Shown one piece after another: positions 8,715 to 17,156 of a stretch of DNA of 64,000 bases (positions within the stretch are counted from its first letter, which is position 1; every line of letters starts with the position of its first letter). The notes below the pieces were generated by a model. The model made no database searches. It had not been told where the DNA came from and saw nothing but the letters and a program-made list of their open reading frames with translations. The position numbers were made by a program, and so were the translations under genes. Origin of the DNA: an uncultured Collinsella sp. GTDB lineage: Bacteria; Actinomycetota; Coriobacteriia; Coriobacteriales; Coriobacteriaceae. The DNA is taken from contig UQLB01000003.1 of assembly GCA_900541725.1 (NCBI GenBank), forward strand, positions 1 through 64,000. Direction: 5' to 3'.

Positions 8715-10631
8715 ATGGTCGCATTCGATCGCAACCCGCAAGACTTTAAGTATCTGCGCCTGCTGTCGAGACAATTTCCCACCGAACAATCCGCGTTTAC
8801 CGAGATTATCAATCTCTCGGCCATCCTCAATCTGCCAAAGGGCACCGAGCATTTTATGAGCGACGTGCACGGCGAGTACGAAGCCTTTATGCACATCCTC
8901 AACAACTGCTCGGGCGTCGTGCGCGAGCATGTCGACGAGATCTTTGGCGACACGCTCTCCTTTGACGAGAAGGGCGAGCTGTGCACGCTCATCTACTATC
9001 CGCGCGAGAAGATCGACCTGGTCCGCAGCCGGCGCGAGGACTCGCCCACCTGGTACAAGACGATGCTTGACCAGCTCATCATGGTCGCTCGCTCGCTTTC
9101 AAGCCGCTACACGCGCTCCAAGGTGCGTAAGGCCATCCCGCGCGACTACGCCTATATCATCGACGAGTTGTTGCACACGCACCCGGACGAGAACAACTAT
9201 CGCGTGCGCTATCACGAGCGCATCGTGGAGTCCATCCTGGAGACCGCCAGCGCCGACGACTTTATCGAGTCGCTCGCTTCGCTCATCAAGCGCCTGGCCG
9301 TCGACCACCTGCACCTGGTGGGCGATATCTTCGACCGAGGCGGCGGCGCGGCCAAGATTATGGACCGCCTGCTCACCTACCATTCGCTCGACATCCAGTG
9401 GGGCAACCACGACCTGCTGTGGATGGGCGCTGCGGCCGGTGAGCCCGCCTGCATCGCCACGGTGTTGCGCAACAACCTACGCTACGACAACTACGAGATC
9501 CTGGAGAACGACTACGGCATCTCGCTGCGTGAGCTTGTCGCCTTTGCCGATGCCACCTACACCGCCGGTGAGTCCATCACCCCGCTGATCAAGGCCATCA
9601 ACGTGCTGCTCTTTAAGCTCGAGGGCCAGATTATCCAGCGCCACCCCGAGTTCGATATGACCGACCGCCTGTTACTCGACAAGATCGACCACGACACCGG
9701 CACGGTCACGCTCGCCGACGGCAGCGTGTGGCCGCTCACGACCAACGACTTCCCCACCGTCGACCCGGCGGACCCCTACACGCTCACGTCTCAGGAGCAG
9801 CACATCATCGACAAGCTCGTGTCCGAGTTTGTAACCGCCGATCACCTGCATCGCCATATCGATTTCCTCTACACCCACGGCTCGATGTACAAGGTCGCCA
9901 ACGGCAACCTGCTCTTCCACGGCTGCGTTCCGCTCAACGAAGACGGCACCTTTAGCAGCATGAACTGCCTGGGCACCTGGCACGCTGGCCGCGATTATCT
10001 CGATTTTTGCGACCACATCGCCCGCCGCGCGTGGCGCGTGGGCGACCGCGATGCCCTCGACTGGATGTGGTACCTGTGGATTGGCTTCAATTCACCCGCC
10101 AGCGGACGCCTGGTGCGTACCTTTGAGCGCGCCTATATCGCCGATAAGAGCACCTGGGTCGAGCCGATGGACCCGTACTTTACGCTTACCAAGTCGCCCT
10201 CGGTCTGCGATGATATCATGCGCGAGTTTGGCGTCGCGCCCATGGCATGCTCGCCGACCGGCCACATCATCAACGGCCACACGCCCGTTAAAACCACCAA
10301 GGGCGAGCAGCCCATCCGCGCCGAGGGCAAGCTGCTGGTCATCGATGGCGGCTTCTGCCGCGCTTACCATCCCAAGACGGGTATCGCCGGCTATACGCTC
10401 ATCTCGAGCTCGCGCGGCTGCCGCCTCAAGTCGCACCGGGCCTTTACGACGGTTGCCGAGGCACTCACGCGCAACGTGGACATCGAAAGCGAGACCAACC
10501 GTTTTGACCAAGCAGACCGTCGCCGCATGGTGAGCGACACCGATACTGGCGCCAAGATTCGCAGCCAGATCCAGGATCTGCGCCAGCTGCTCGATGCATA
10601 TAGAAACGGTGCTATCGAAGAGCGCGTCTAG
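8715..10631 (+). CDS. fbp: Class III fructose-1,6-bisphosphatase
   Basis: A 638-residue FBPase of the Firmicutes-type class III, hydrolysing fructose 1,6-bisphosphate in gluconeogenesis. It belongs to the metallophosphoesterase fold, and the metal-site motifs SDVHGEYEAF (about 62), VGDIFDRGGG (about 203) and WGNHDLLWMG (about 230) are intact, as is the later GHTPVKTTKGEQP. Length matches the family (640-670). The ATG at 8715 follows GGAAGGTG; an upstream in-frame ATG at 8670 lies inside the dyad region and is less likely. The gene is flanked by degV (divergent) and gtrA (same strand, 78-base gap). The upstream inverted repeat is the only regulatory hint. Confidence 0.95.
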   Translation: MVAFDRNPQDFKYLRLLSRQFPTEQSAFTEIINLSAILNLPKGTEHFMSDVHGEYEAFMHILNNCSGVVREHVDEIFGDTLSFDEKGELCTLIYYPREKIDLVRSRREDSPTWYKTMLDQLIMVARSLSSRYTRSKVRKAIPRDYAYIIDELLHTHPDENNYRVRYHERIVESILETASADDFIESLASLIKRLAVDHLHLVGDIFDRGGGAAKIMDRLLTYHSLDIQWGNHDLLWMGAAAGEPACIATVLRNNLRYDNYEILENDYGISLRELVAFADATYTAGESITPLIKAINVLLFKLEGQIIQRHPEFDMTDRLLLDKIDHDTGTVTLADGSVWPLTTNDFPTVDPADPYTLTSQEQHIIDKLVSEFVTADHLHRHIDFLYTHGSMYKVANGNLLFHGCVPLNEDGTFSSMNCLGTWHAGRDYLDFCDHIARRAWRVGDRDALDWMWYLWIGFNSPASGRLVRTFERAYIADKSTWVEPMDPYFTLTKSPSVCDDIMREFGVAPMACSPTGHIINGHTPVKTTKGEQPIRAEGKLLVIDGGFCRAYHPKTGIAGYTLISSSRGCRLKSHRAFTTVAEALTRNVDIESETNRFDQADRRRMVSDTDTGAKIRSQIQDLRQLLDAYRNGAIEERV

Positions 10632-10709
10632 CCCCACCCGCGGGGATTGGCTAAACTTGCTGAGTTTGTCATCCCCACGGCGTCCCCGCGCCACCCTAAG
10701 GCAGGTACC

Positions 10710-11105
10710 ATGCAAAAGCTCCTTGCGCAGATCATGAAATTTGGCGTCGTCGGTGTCATTGCCACGGTTATCGACTTTGGCATTATGAATCTGCTCCACT
10801 ACGGTCTGGGCCTCAACATCCTAATCGCCAACACCAGCGGCTTTATCATCTCACTCATCTTTAACTACCTCGCAAGCATGAAGTACGTGTTTGCGCACAA
10901 GGAAGGCATGAGCCGCCGCCGCGAGTTCATCATCTTTGTCGTGCTGTCCGTGATCGGTTTGGTGCTCAACGACGGCATCGTGCTGGCGCTCAACGCCGGC
11001 CTGGGACTCGAGGCCAATATCGCCAAGATCTGCGCCACCGCGCTTGTCATGGTCTACAACTTTGTGACCCGAAAAATCTTCCTGGAGGGCGACGAGACCA
11101 AGTAG
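10710..11105 (+). CDS. GtrA family membrane protein (first copy)
   Basis: A 131-residue protein with four hydrophobic segments (about 9-30, 35-58, 72-92, 100-120). It carries the GtrA features FGVVGVIATVIDFGIMNLL, FNYLASMKYVFAHKEGMSRRREF and a C-terminal NFVTRKIFL. GtrA proteins are proposed to flip or carry lipid-linked sugars for cell-wall glycosylation. The ATG at 10710 is chosen because the conserved domain begins a few residues later. A paralogue follows 220 bases downstream. No glycosyltransferase is adjacent, so the substrate is unknown. Confidence 0.88.
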   Translation: MQKLLAQIMKFGVVGVIATVIDFGIMNLLHYGLGLNILIANTSGFIISLIFNYLASMKYVFAHKEGMSRRREFIIFVVLSVIGLVLNDGIVLALNAGLGLEANIAKICATALVMVYNFVTRKIFLEGDETK

Positions 11106-11126
11106 CTCGAAACCCCTGCAGCATTA

Positions 11127-11176
11127 CGGCGCCCACGGACGACGTGCACTCAGCGCAGTATCGTCCGTGGGTGCCG
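11127..11176. terminator. Long stem-loop after first gtrA
   Basis: Sixteen-base arms (11127-11142 and 11161-11176) pair with one G-T wobble. The loop is 18 bases. It is not followed by a T-run, so it may be a terminator of unusual form or a processing hairpin between the two gtrA genes. Confidence 0.4.
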
Positions 11177-11257
11177 CTCGTTTACGGGCAAATTTTCAAC
11201 GTTTGCGGATTAGCTCTTGAAAATTTGGCGAGTTCATATAGTTCTTGGCAAAGACCT

Positions 11258-11286
11258 TACGTTTCCCTTGTAAAAGCTCTAAAGTA
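11258..11286 (+). promoter_or_regulatory. Candidate promoter for second gtrA
   Basis: TTACGT (11258-11263) and TAAAGT (11281-11286) are separated by 17 bases, giving a sigma-70-like promoter about 40 bases upstream of the GTG start. Confidence 0.4.
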
Positions 11287-11324
11287 TCCTCTGCTCGATT
11301 CATCAACGCATTGGATGTGATTAC

Positions 11325-11732
11325 GTGCGCAAGGCGCTGGCACAACCTCATACCAAGCAGTTCCTCAAGTTTGCTGTCGTGGGTCTTATCTCCTTTGGCA
11401 TCGACTGGGGCATGCTCATTGCGCTCGTCGAGCTGTTCCACCTCGACTTTTTGATGAGCACCACGGTTTCGTTTATCACGTCCGTCGTGGTCAACTACTG
11501 GCTCAGCATGAAGTACGTGTTCGACCACCGCGAAGGCATGAGCCGCAAGCGCGAGTTCACGATCTTCACCATCCTGTCGGTGATCGGCCTGGGCCTCAAC
11601 GACCTGTACATGTTTGTGGGCGTCACGTTTTTGAGCATCGGCTACCAGGCCATGAAGGCCATCGCCACGTTCCTCGTCACCTGGTACAACTACTTCAGCC
11701 GCCGCTTCTTCCTCGAGGGCGCACGGTCATAG
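11325..11732 (+). CDS. GtrA family membrane protein (second copy)
   Basis: A 135-residue paralogue of the upstream GtrA protein. It shares the pattern FLKFAVVGLISFGIDWGM, the segment VNYWLSMKYVFDHREGMSRKREF and a C-terminal NYFSRRFFLEG, with four predicted membrane helices. The SMKYVF(A/D)H(K/R)EGMSR(R/K)REF block is nearly identical in both copies, showing tandem duplication. The start is a GTG at 11325, since no ATG precedes the conserved region in frame. A separate promoter and a following terminator suggest independent transcription. Function is as for the first copy: probable lipid-linked sugar translocation, substrate unknown. Confidence 0.87.
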   Translation: MRKALAQPHTKQFLKFAVVGLISFGIDWGMLIALVELFHLDFLMSTTVSFITSVVVNYWLSMKYVFDHREGMSRKREFTIFTILSVIGLGLNDLYMFVGVTFLSIGYQAMKAIATFLVTWYNYFSRRFFLEGARS

Positions 11733-11758
11733 TCGATTCACTATTTGCTTGAATGTAT

Positions 11759-11793
11759 AACCGGTTGGAATTCCCGTTCCAACCGGTTTTTTT
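11759..11793 (+). terminator. Rho-independent terminator after second gtrA
   Basis: AACCGGTTGGAA (11759-11770) pairs perfectly with TTCCAACCGGTT (11777-11788), and seven T residues follow. It is one of the strongest terminators in the window. Confidence 0.92.
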
Positions 11794-11832
11794 GTTTGCC
11801 GAAAGACCCGGCGACCCAGTCCCATTCACTTG

Positions 11833-11875
11833 AAAAACGGGCGGGCGGCCCGGATGTCTGTCCGAACCGCCCGTC
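11833..11875 (-). terminator. Terminator of the DUF4430 surface operon
   Basis: On the minus strand GGGCGG...CCGCCC arms close a GC-rich hairpin with two wobble pairs, followed by a TTTTT run (AAAAA at 11833-11837 on the plus strand), just beyond the stop of the second surface gene. Confidence 0.8.
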
Positions 11876-11896
11876 TGGCGCGCTATGTCGAGGCCT

Positions 11897-12805
11897 CTAG
11901 CCTGTAACGTAATACCAGACCACGTTGTCGCCGTTGGAGAGAACGTAGTTGCTGCAGGCCGTCATGGGCGTTGAGCCGTTGACGGAGTACATCCAGCCGC
12001 TCGTGCCGCCGTACTGTTTCTCGGCCAAACCACCAATCGCGGAGACATACGTGCCATACGACGAGCCATGTGCGTTGACAGAAAGGCCCAGCGCGCACAG
12101 GGCATCGTAGACGGTAGCGCCTTCGTTAAAGGTAAAGGTGCCACCAGAAGACACAGGATTGCCCACAGCGCTCGATGTGACCGAAACCGTCACTGTTATG
12201 TAGCTGGACTCCTGCGAGCCGCTCTGGCCGCCCGAGGAGGCGTTTCCGCCATTAGAGCTGGAGGCTCCATCAGACGACTGACCGCCCCCCGAAGAAGCAC
12301 CGCCAGACACATTGGGAGTATCGCCGGCTCCCGTATTCTGGGCAGCGGATTTATCTCCAGACTTCTTGCCGTCCTGACCATCGGACTTCTTGCTATCCGA
12401 GCTTTTATCCGATTCCTTGTTTGAAGACTCGGAATCGTCCTTGGACTTGGACTCATCAGAATGCTTGGACTCATCTTTTGCATCATTCGATGACTTGGAG
12501 TCCTCGGAACTGGCCTCGCCCGAAGCCATAGTCGAGCCAGACGCCTTGGTGTCCTTGGTGACGACGCTCTCCCCCGTCACGGCCTGAATGATCCAGTCGA
12601 TGGACCAGGCGCCGCTCTCGGAAGGATGGACGAAGCCCAGCGAGACGACGATCAGAATGGTGCACGCGGCAGTCAAAACGCCAAGGAGCGCCTTGCGACG
12701 AGGGACGGACGCCGCCGAAGCGGTGCCCTGTTGCTTTGTATCGTCGAACTGAATGAACGAGGAATCTGGTTGCTTGGGGTCAGCGTCCTTGGATTTATTG
12801 GACAC
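11897..12805 (-). CDS. Membrane-anchored DUF4430 (transcobalamin-like) surface protein
   Basis: An N-terminally anchored protein of about 300 residues. A cytoplasmic head of ~40 residues is followed by one membrane helix (LLGVLTAACTILIVVSLGF). Next comes a long Ser/Lys/Asp/Gly-rich spacer (about 80-200). The last ~100 residues form a DUF4430 domain: FNEGATVYDALCALGLSV, SAIGGLAEKQYGG, SGWMYSVNG and NGDNVVWYYVTG. DUF4430 resembles the C-terminal beta domain of transcobalamin and intrinsic factor. The GTG at 12805 has AGGTGAGG just upstream; a GTG at 12814 is the alternative. It begins immediately after the stop of the larger DUF4430 gene and shares its riboswitch. Corrinoid binding is inference from family and control. 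Confidence 0.85.
   Translation of the reverse strand: MSNKSKDADPKQPDSSFIQFDDTKQQGTASAASVPRRKALLGVLTAACTILIVVSLGFVHPSESGAWSIDWIIQAVTGESVVTKDTKASGSTMASGEASSEDSKSSNDAKDESKHSDESKSKDDSESSNKESDKSSDSKKSDGQDGKKSGDKSAAQNTGAGDTPNVSGGASSGGGQSSDGASSSNGGNASSGGQSGSQESSYITVTVSVTSSAVGNPVSSGGTFTFNEGATVYDALCALGLSVNAHGSSYGTYVSAIGGLAEKQYGGTSGWMYSVNGSTPMTACSNYVLSNGDNVVWYYVTG
12377..12525 (-). repeat. Low-complexity Ser/Asp/Lys-coding stretch
   Basis: Imperfect short repeats encode runs of SDESK, SKDD and KESDKSS type. They form the flexible spacer of the smaller surface protein and resemble the spacer of its operon partner. Confidence 0.7.
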
Positions 12806-12814
12806 AGCCCTCAC

Positions 12815-15800
12815 CTACCGACGTTTGGTGAACACGAACACGCCGACGATGGCGAGACCGATGACGCCGGCGGCAACGCCAACAATGGCGAGCGGGTTGG
12901 TGCCAGCCTCCTGCTCGGAGGCACTAGAGGACTTCTTAGCAGTGGTCGTGGAAGCAGCACCCGTATCGGACTTGGAATCGGACTTCTTGTCGGACTTGCT
13001 GTCCTTCTTGTCAGACTTCTTGTCAGACTTCTTCTCGTCCTTCTTATCGGACTTATCGGAGTCCTTCTTGTCGGACTTGTTGTCCTTGGTCTCGGTCTTG
13101 GTCGACACCGTCGTCTTGGTCGTCGGCTTATGACCCGGGGCGATAGCGCCGCCGGCCTGCTGGCCCTTCGTGCCGGAGCCGGAACCCGTGCCCGTGCCAG
13201 CACCGGAACCGTTGCCAGCGCCACCGTTGCCACCATTAGTGCCAGAACCACCATTGCCGCCAGGGTTAACGGCATTCTTGGTCCACTTGGCATACAGTGT
13301 CATATCGGCCGTCACTGGCGTACTGAAGTCATACGCCTGCGTGCAAGTCTCATCGGTATACCAACCGCCGAAAGTGTAGCCATCGCGCGTCGGATCGGCC
13401 GGCTTGACCAGCTTGCCGTCGGCCGTAGCAACAAACTTAGTGTCGCAAGCAGACCCGCCGTTGGAATTAAAGGCAACCGTCCAAGACTCAACGGCCCCGA
13501 GCTTGAACAGCGTGCCCGAGTCATTGATGTAGTACAGGTTGCCAGATGCATCGGCAATGACCGGAGAGTCACAGTACTGGTAATGGCCAGCCGCATCATA
13601 AATCTGCGTCGCCTCTGCATCGCCGAGCGTATAGCGATACACGCCACCACCAGCAGAGTAGTTGACGTAATCCTTGCTATCCGCGCTGTTAACGGTGAAG
13701 TACACATAGGTCTTGCCGCCCTGAACACTCACCAGCGGAGTAGCAGCAATACCGTTGAGGCCAGCCGGCAGCGCCTTGCCGTCGGCAGCAGCGACCATCG
13801 TGGTCTTACCCGTCTTCAGGTTATAGAGAACCAGAGCAGAGCCAGTAGCCGTCTGTCCGCCGACAATCAGATTGTCACCAGACACCGCAGGGGCGCTCAG
13901 ATTATTCGTAAGGCCCAGATCAACCGTCTTCTGTTCACTCAGCACGCCCTTCGCCGAAAGCGAAATCACATGGAGCTTTCCGTCGTGCGTCATCTGATAG
14001 AAGGTCGAACCATTGGACGGATCGGCAATGCAATCGGCATTTGCGACAGCGCCGAGCTTCATGGTCGAAACGACATCGCCCGTCGTCTTATCAATGCACT
14101 TAAGCGTGCCCGCGCTCGTAGGAACAATGGTGTACTTATCCGTCAGCGCAGCGCCAGTCCAATAATAGCCCTCGGAAGGGTCAATGTTCTGCCAAGAGAC
14201 TTCGCCCGTGGCAATCTTGATACGCTTCAGGGAGCCGTTGCCGTAGGTCGCGTTGTAGTTCTCGTCATACGAAATATCGACCGTACCAACATAGACGTAC
14301 TCGCCGTCCGAAACCACGGTGCAGGAGCTCTGCGTCAAGTCCGTCAAACCAGGCGTCAGCCACTTGCAGATCAGCTTGTCCGCAGTAATCGCCTGGACCG
14401 CACCGCCGTTGAGCGGAACGATGATAAGGCCGTTGGTATAGATCGGACGAGAGGTGTAGCTCACCTTGGAGGCAAGCGGCGCAGAGGCAACCTTTTTGCC
14501 CGTGGACGAATCGATCTTAATGAGCTCGTTCTCGGTCGCGATGTACACAAAACCGTTAGCACTGACAGGCTCGCTGCAGTTGGCATACTGCTGGCCAGAC
14601 TCGGCCTTCCAATCGAAGGCCCACTTAAGACCGGCGGCCTGCGCAGGCGTCTTGGCATCCGTTACGGTCGAACCGTTGCCACTGTTGCCGTAGCCGGTCC
14701 ACTCGGCATCCCAATCAGGAGCCGTCGCACTCGGGTCCACGACAATCTTGTCGGGATCGGGCATGGCCGAATCGTCGGTGGTATAGGCAAGCGTAACCTT
14801 ATCGCCGCTCTTGAGCGTAATCTGATTGGCGCAGAGTAAGGAGGGCTCTCCATTGATATACAAGTGCCAATATTTATTGGTCGCAGCATCCCAGCCATAC
14901 GGCTTGTGATCGAACGGCGAAGTAATGGAATTCAGGAACCAGTACTCACCACTCTGGGAGCCGTTGTACGTAACGCCCTTGGCCTTCAGGACCGTCTCAA
15001 TAAGATTCTGGGCAGTAGAGCCTTCGGGCAAAGAAACATTGCTTGCCGAGCCCCAGCGAGTATTGTTGCCGTTGACATCGGGACCGATAACATCGACGGA
15101 CCCAAGAACCTGACCGGGGAGGGCATCGGCGTCAGCACCATACATAAAGGTGACGGCATCGCCCTCTCGGAGCTTGTAGGCACCGGCGCCAACGTCGGCG
15201 AACTTGCCATTTACGTAGAAGCGCCAATAGCTATTGGTCGCAGCGTCCCAGCCATAGGATTTACCATCGAACGGCGAAGTAATGCCGTTGAGGAACCAGC
15301 CCCAAGACGATTCGCCAGCATCGAGAGTAAGGCCGGTCTGCTCAAGGAGATCCTTGGCAGTAGAGCCCGCCTTGAGACTCGTCTGGCCCGTCGAAGCCCA
15401 AACCTGCTGCTTGCCGTCCTTGTCCTTACCGAGGACCTGAACGGAAGCATGGACGGAATCGGACGGCAACTGGTCGCCCCAGCCACCGTAGAACCACGTA
15501 ACGGTATCGCCAGCATGAATGGTGACATTGTCTGCCGTGTAGTCGCTCGACTTACCGTTGATGAACAGCTGCCAATAGGTTGAATAATCGAGCGGCGTAC
15601 CCAGCTCAACGCCGTTGTACTTAAGGCTCAGAATGAAAGAGCCCGCAGCAACGGCGTCAATATCATTCGCCTCGAGCGCGACCTTCGTAAGGTCAAGTGC
15701 GCTCGAGCCGGACGTCACCACATACTGCGCGTTATCGACCCAAGTCTGAGTCTTGCCCTGGGCATCGCGACCAATGACGGTCACATTCGCAGCAAGTTGG

Positions 15801-16684
15801 TCCTTAACGACAGGGGACGAGCTACCAGCCGTATAGGCAAACTCAATCTTCTGCCCCTGGGTGAGCTTGACGCTGCTCGCGCCAACCGAGGAAGACGCGC
15901 CGTCGACGAACAGCTGCCAGAAGGCATAAGTCGTCGGATCGTAGGCAAGCGTGCGGCCATCGCTCGGGGATGTGATGCTTTTGAGGTAGAACCCGTATGC
16001 CGTGTTCGGATCGTAGTCCGCCTTGAAGCCCGTCTTCTCCTGCAGCTTAATAAAGGCATCCGCAGCCGTCGCGCCCTCGTCGAGCTTGAGCTGCGTAGGT
16101 GCCACCCAGGTCTGAGCCTTGCCGTCGGCATCGGTGCCGATAATCGAGAACGAGACCTCGACTTGCTTCTTGGCGACATCGCCGGTTTCCGTCGGGTTCT
16201 CTGCCTGGACGGCAGCCACGGCGGCAGACCCTGCTTGGCCAGCGGATGCCGTCGAAGACTGCTCGCTCGCGGCAGGGTTCTCCCCCGTCGCCGAGCCTTC
16301 GTCGCCAGCTGCCGCCCCTGTTGTGGCGGCACTAGCTGCAGGCGCGCCCTCGGAATCCGAAACCTCGGCGCCGCTCTGCTCAGCGGTACCGCCCGCAAGC
16401 GCTGCGTCCTCGCCCGGTGTCGCAGCCTGAGCCACGGCCTCGGCAATGCCCTCGGCGCCCTCGGCCCACAGCTGAGCCGGTGTGGTGCCAAAGGCCATCG
16501 CGAAGGCCAGGAATGCCACCAGGCAGCGCTTGGCTACACCGCGTGCAATCGCGCCACGGCGATGCAACGAGGCGCGCTCGCGCTCGTCCTCAAACATATC
16601 CATTTGTCCCCCATTGTCTGTACTCGGAGCGTTGCCTTGAGGCTGCCCCACGTCATCGCGCATGTTGCGCTCGAGTTCCCCCAT
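12815..16684 (-). CDS. Large multidomain surface protein: four DUF4430 domains, beta-propeller, InlB-type repeat
   Basis: A 1289-residue exported protein. A long basic N-terminus leads to a signal helix at about 53-72. An Ala-rich stretch follows, then four DUF4430 repeats (about 174-290, 297-410, 412-525, 527-645), each with a hallmark such as GWDAATNKYWHLYINGE. Residues ~665-1050 look like a PQQ-type beta-propeller (VYIATENELIKIDSSTGK, YVYVGTV). A Listeria-Bacteroides repeat (GYTFGGWYTDETC) follows near 1090, then a Lys/Asp/Ser spacer, and a C-terminal helix (about 1262-1285) ending KRR. No LPxTG-like motif is seen, so the tail probably stays in the membrane. A cobalamin riboswitch lies upstream. 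The inferred role is surface corrinoid binding; the propeller's job is unknown. Confidence 0.88.
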   Translation of the reverse strand: MGELERNMRDDVGQPQGNAPSTDNGGQMDMFEDERERASLHRRGAIARGVAKRCLVAFLAFAMAFGTTPAQLWAEGAEGIAEAVAQAATPGEDAALAGGTAEQSGAEVSDSEGAPAASAATTGAAAGDEGSATGENPAASEQSSTASAGQAGSAAVAAVQAENPTETGDVAKKQVEVSFSIIGTDADGKAQTWVAPTQLKLDEGATAADAFIKLQEKTGFKADYDPNTAYGFYLKSITSPSDGRTLAYDPTTYAFWQLFVDGASSSVGASSVKLTQGQKIEFAYTAGSSSPVVKDQLAANVTVIGRDAQGKTQTWVDNAQYVVTSGSSALDLTKVALEANDIDAVAAGSFILSLKYNGVELGTPLDYSTYWQLFINGKSSDYTADNVTIHAGDTVTWFYGGWGDQLPSDSVHASVQVLGKDKDGKQQVWASTGQTSLKAGSTAKDLLEQTGLTLDAGESSWGWFLNGITSPFDGKSYGWDAATNSYWRFYVNGKFADVGAGAYKLREGDAVTFMYGADADALPGQVLGSVDVIGPDVNGNNTRWGSASNVSLPEGSTAQNLIETVLKAKGVTYNGSQSGEYWFLNSITSPFDHKPYGWDAATNKYWHLYINGEPSLLCANQITLKSGDKVTLAYTTDDSAMPDPDKIVVDPSATAPDWDAEWTGYGNSGNGSTVTDAKTPAQAAGLKWAFDWKAESGQQYANCSEPVSANGFVYIATENELIKIDSSTGKKVASAPLASKVSYTSRPIYTNGLIIVPLNGGAVQAITADKLICKWLTPGLTDLTQSSCTVVSDGEYVYVGTVDISYDENYNATYGNGSLKRIKIATGEVSWQNIDPSEGYYWTGAALTDKYTIVPTSAGTLKCIDKTTGDVVSTMKLGAVANADCIADPSNGSTFYQMTHDGKLHVISLSAKGVLSEQKTVDLGLTNNLSAPAVSGDNLIVGGQTATGSALVLYNLKTGKTTMVAAADGKALPAGLNGIAATPLVSVQGGKTYVYFTVNSADSKDYVNYSAGGGVYRYTLGDAEATQIYDAAGHYQYCDSPVIADASGNLYYINDSGTLFKLGAVESWTVAFNSNGGSACDTKFVATADGKLVKPADPTRDGYTFGGWYTDETCTQAYDFSTPVTADMTLYAKWTKNAVNPGGNGGSGTNGGNGGAGNGSGAGTGTGSGSGTKGQQAGGAIAPGHKPTTKTTVSTKTETKDNKSDKKDSDKSDKKDEKKSDKKSDKKDSKSDKKSDSKSDTGAASTTTAKKSSSASEQEAGTNPLAIVGVAAGVIGLAIVGVFVFTKRR
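12965..13095 (-). repeat. Tandem-like Lys/Asp/Ser-coding repeats
   Basis: Degenerate short repeats code for alternating SDKK, KKDSK and DKKDEKKSDKK units, forming the wall-spanning or flexible spacer before the C-terminal membrane helix of the large surface protein. Confidence 0.75.
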
Positions 16685-16745
16685 CGGGGTCCCCTTCCCT
16701 CCAGAGCCCTATGCACACCGCCGGCATACGCTGCAGCCGCATGCA

Positions 16746-16918
16746 AGATGGGAGGCGATCCGACTTAACCTTAACGGCTCAGGCGCGCCGTCCGATCTGC
16801 GACGCGAACATCCCGAGCCAAGAGGAATTACGGTTACTGGTACAGCCGGGGACTTGCACCCCGATTCTCCCAAACGCGCAGGAAAACCGCGCATTCGTGC
16901 GTCTCCGCACCACCATCT
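16746..16918 (-). ncRNA. Cobalamin riboswitch
   Basis: On the minus strand the conserved core is present: a GGGAG-type box, then GGGGTGCAAGTCCCCGGC, CTGTACC and AGTAACCGTAA. A B12-box-like element (AAGTCGGATCGCCTCCC, around 16751-16767) follows. AGATGG (16918-16913) and CCATCT (16751-16746) can close P1. The leader ends about 60 bases before the surface-protein start. CCTCC in the B12 box could pair with GGAGG just before the start codon, which would fit translational control, but that is inference. It should repress the downstream DUF4430 genes when cobalamin is plentiful. Confidence 0.85.
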
Positions 16919-16927
16919 AGGCCATCG

Positions 16928-16956
16928 ATTATTACCGTCAAAATGGTATCACGCAA
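16928..16956 (-). promoter_or_regulatory. Promoter of the riboswitch-surface protein operon
   Basis: On the minus strand TTGCGT (16956-16951) and AATAAT (16933-16928) are 17 bases apart. The predicted transcription start near 16921 falls just before the riboswitch P1 stem, which supports both calls. Confidence 0.65.
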
Positions 16957-17030
16957 AAGGGCCTCGCACGCAGGCTAAGCCCAAGGTAAAAGCTATTGTT
17001 TGCGATAGGAAAGAGTTGGGCACGGAAAGG

Positions 17031-17144
17031 GTGCCGTGGGACAAAATTATCAGTAGTGTTTGTCCCGGGGTCGCTTGCGGCAACACACTTGACGCACCTA
17101 TCACACCTGGGACAAACACTACTGATAATTTTGTCCCACGGCAC
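17031..17144. repeat. Long perfect inverted repeat, 36-bp arms (element A)
   Basis: Arms 17031-17066 and 17109-17144 are perfect inverted copies with a 42-base spacer. Each arm contains its own hairpin (GGGACAAA ... TTTGTCCC). It fills the gap between the riboswitch promoter and the ubiB-like stop. The outer end CCGTGGGACAAAA resembles that of the repeat near 21052. The gap 16685-17156 is otherwise taken up by the leader, riboswitch and promoter. Confidence 0.9.
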
Positions 17145-17156
17145 CGCGCAGCTACG

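Noticed and set aside
12965..13095. Regular short repeats that could suggest a CRISPR array
   Set aside because: Units are in frame, code for Lys/Asp/Ser spacers and lack unique spacers or cas genes.
12626..14839. A 737-codon plus-strand frame opposite the DUF4430 genes
   Set aside because: It crosses the junction of the two real minus-strand genes and reads as low-complexity Arg/Leu/Gly.
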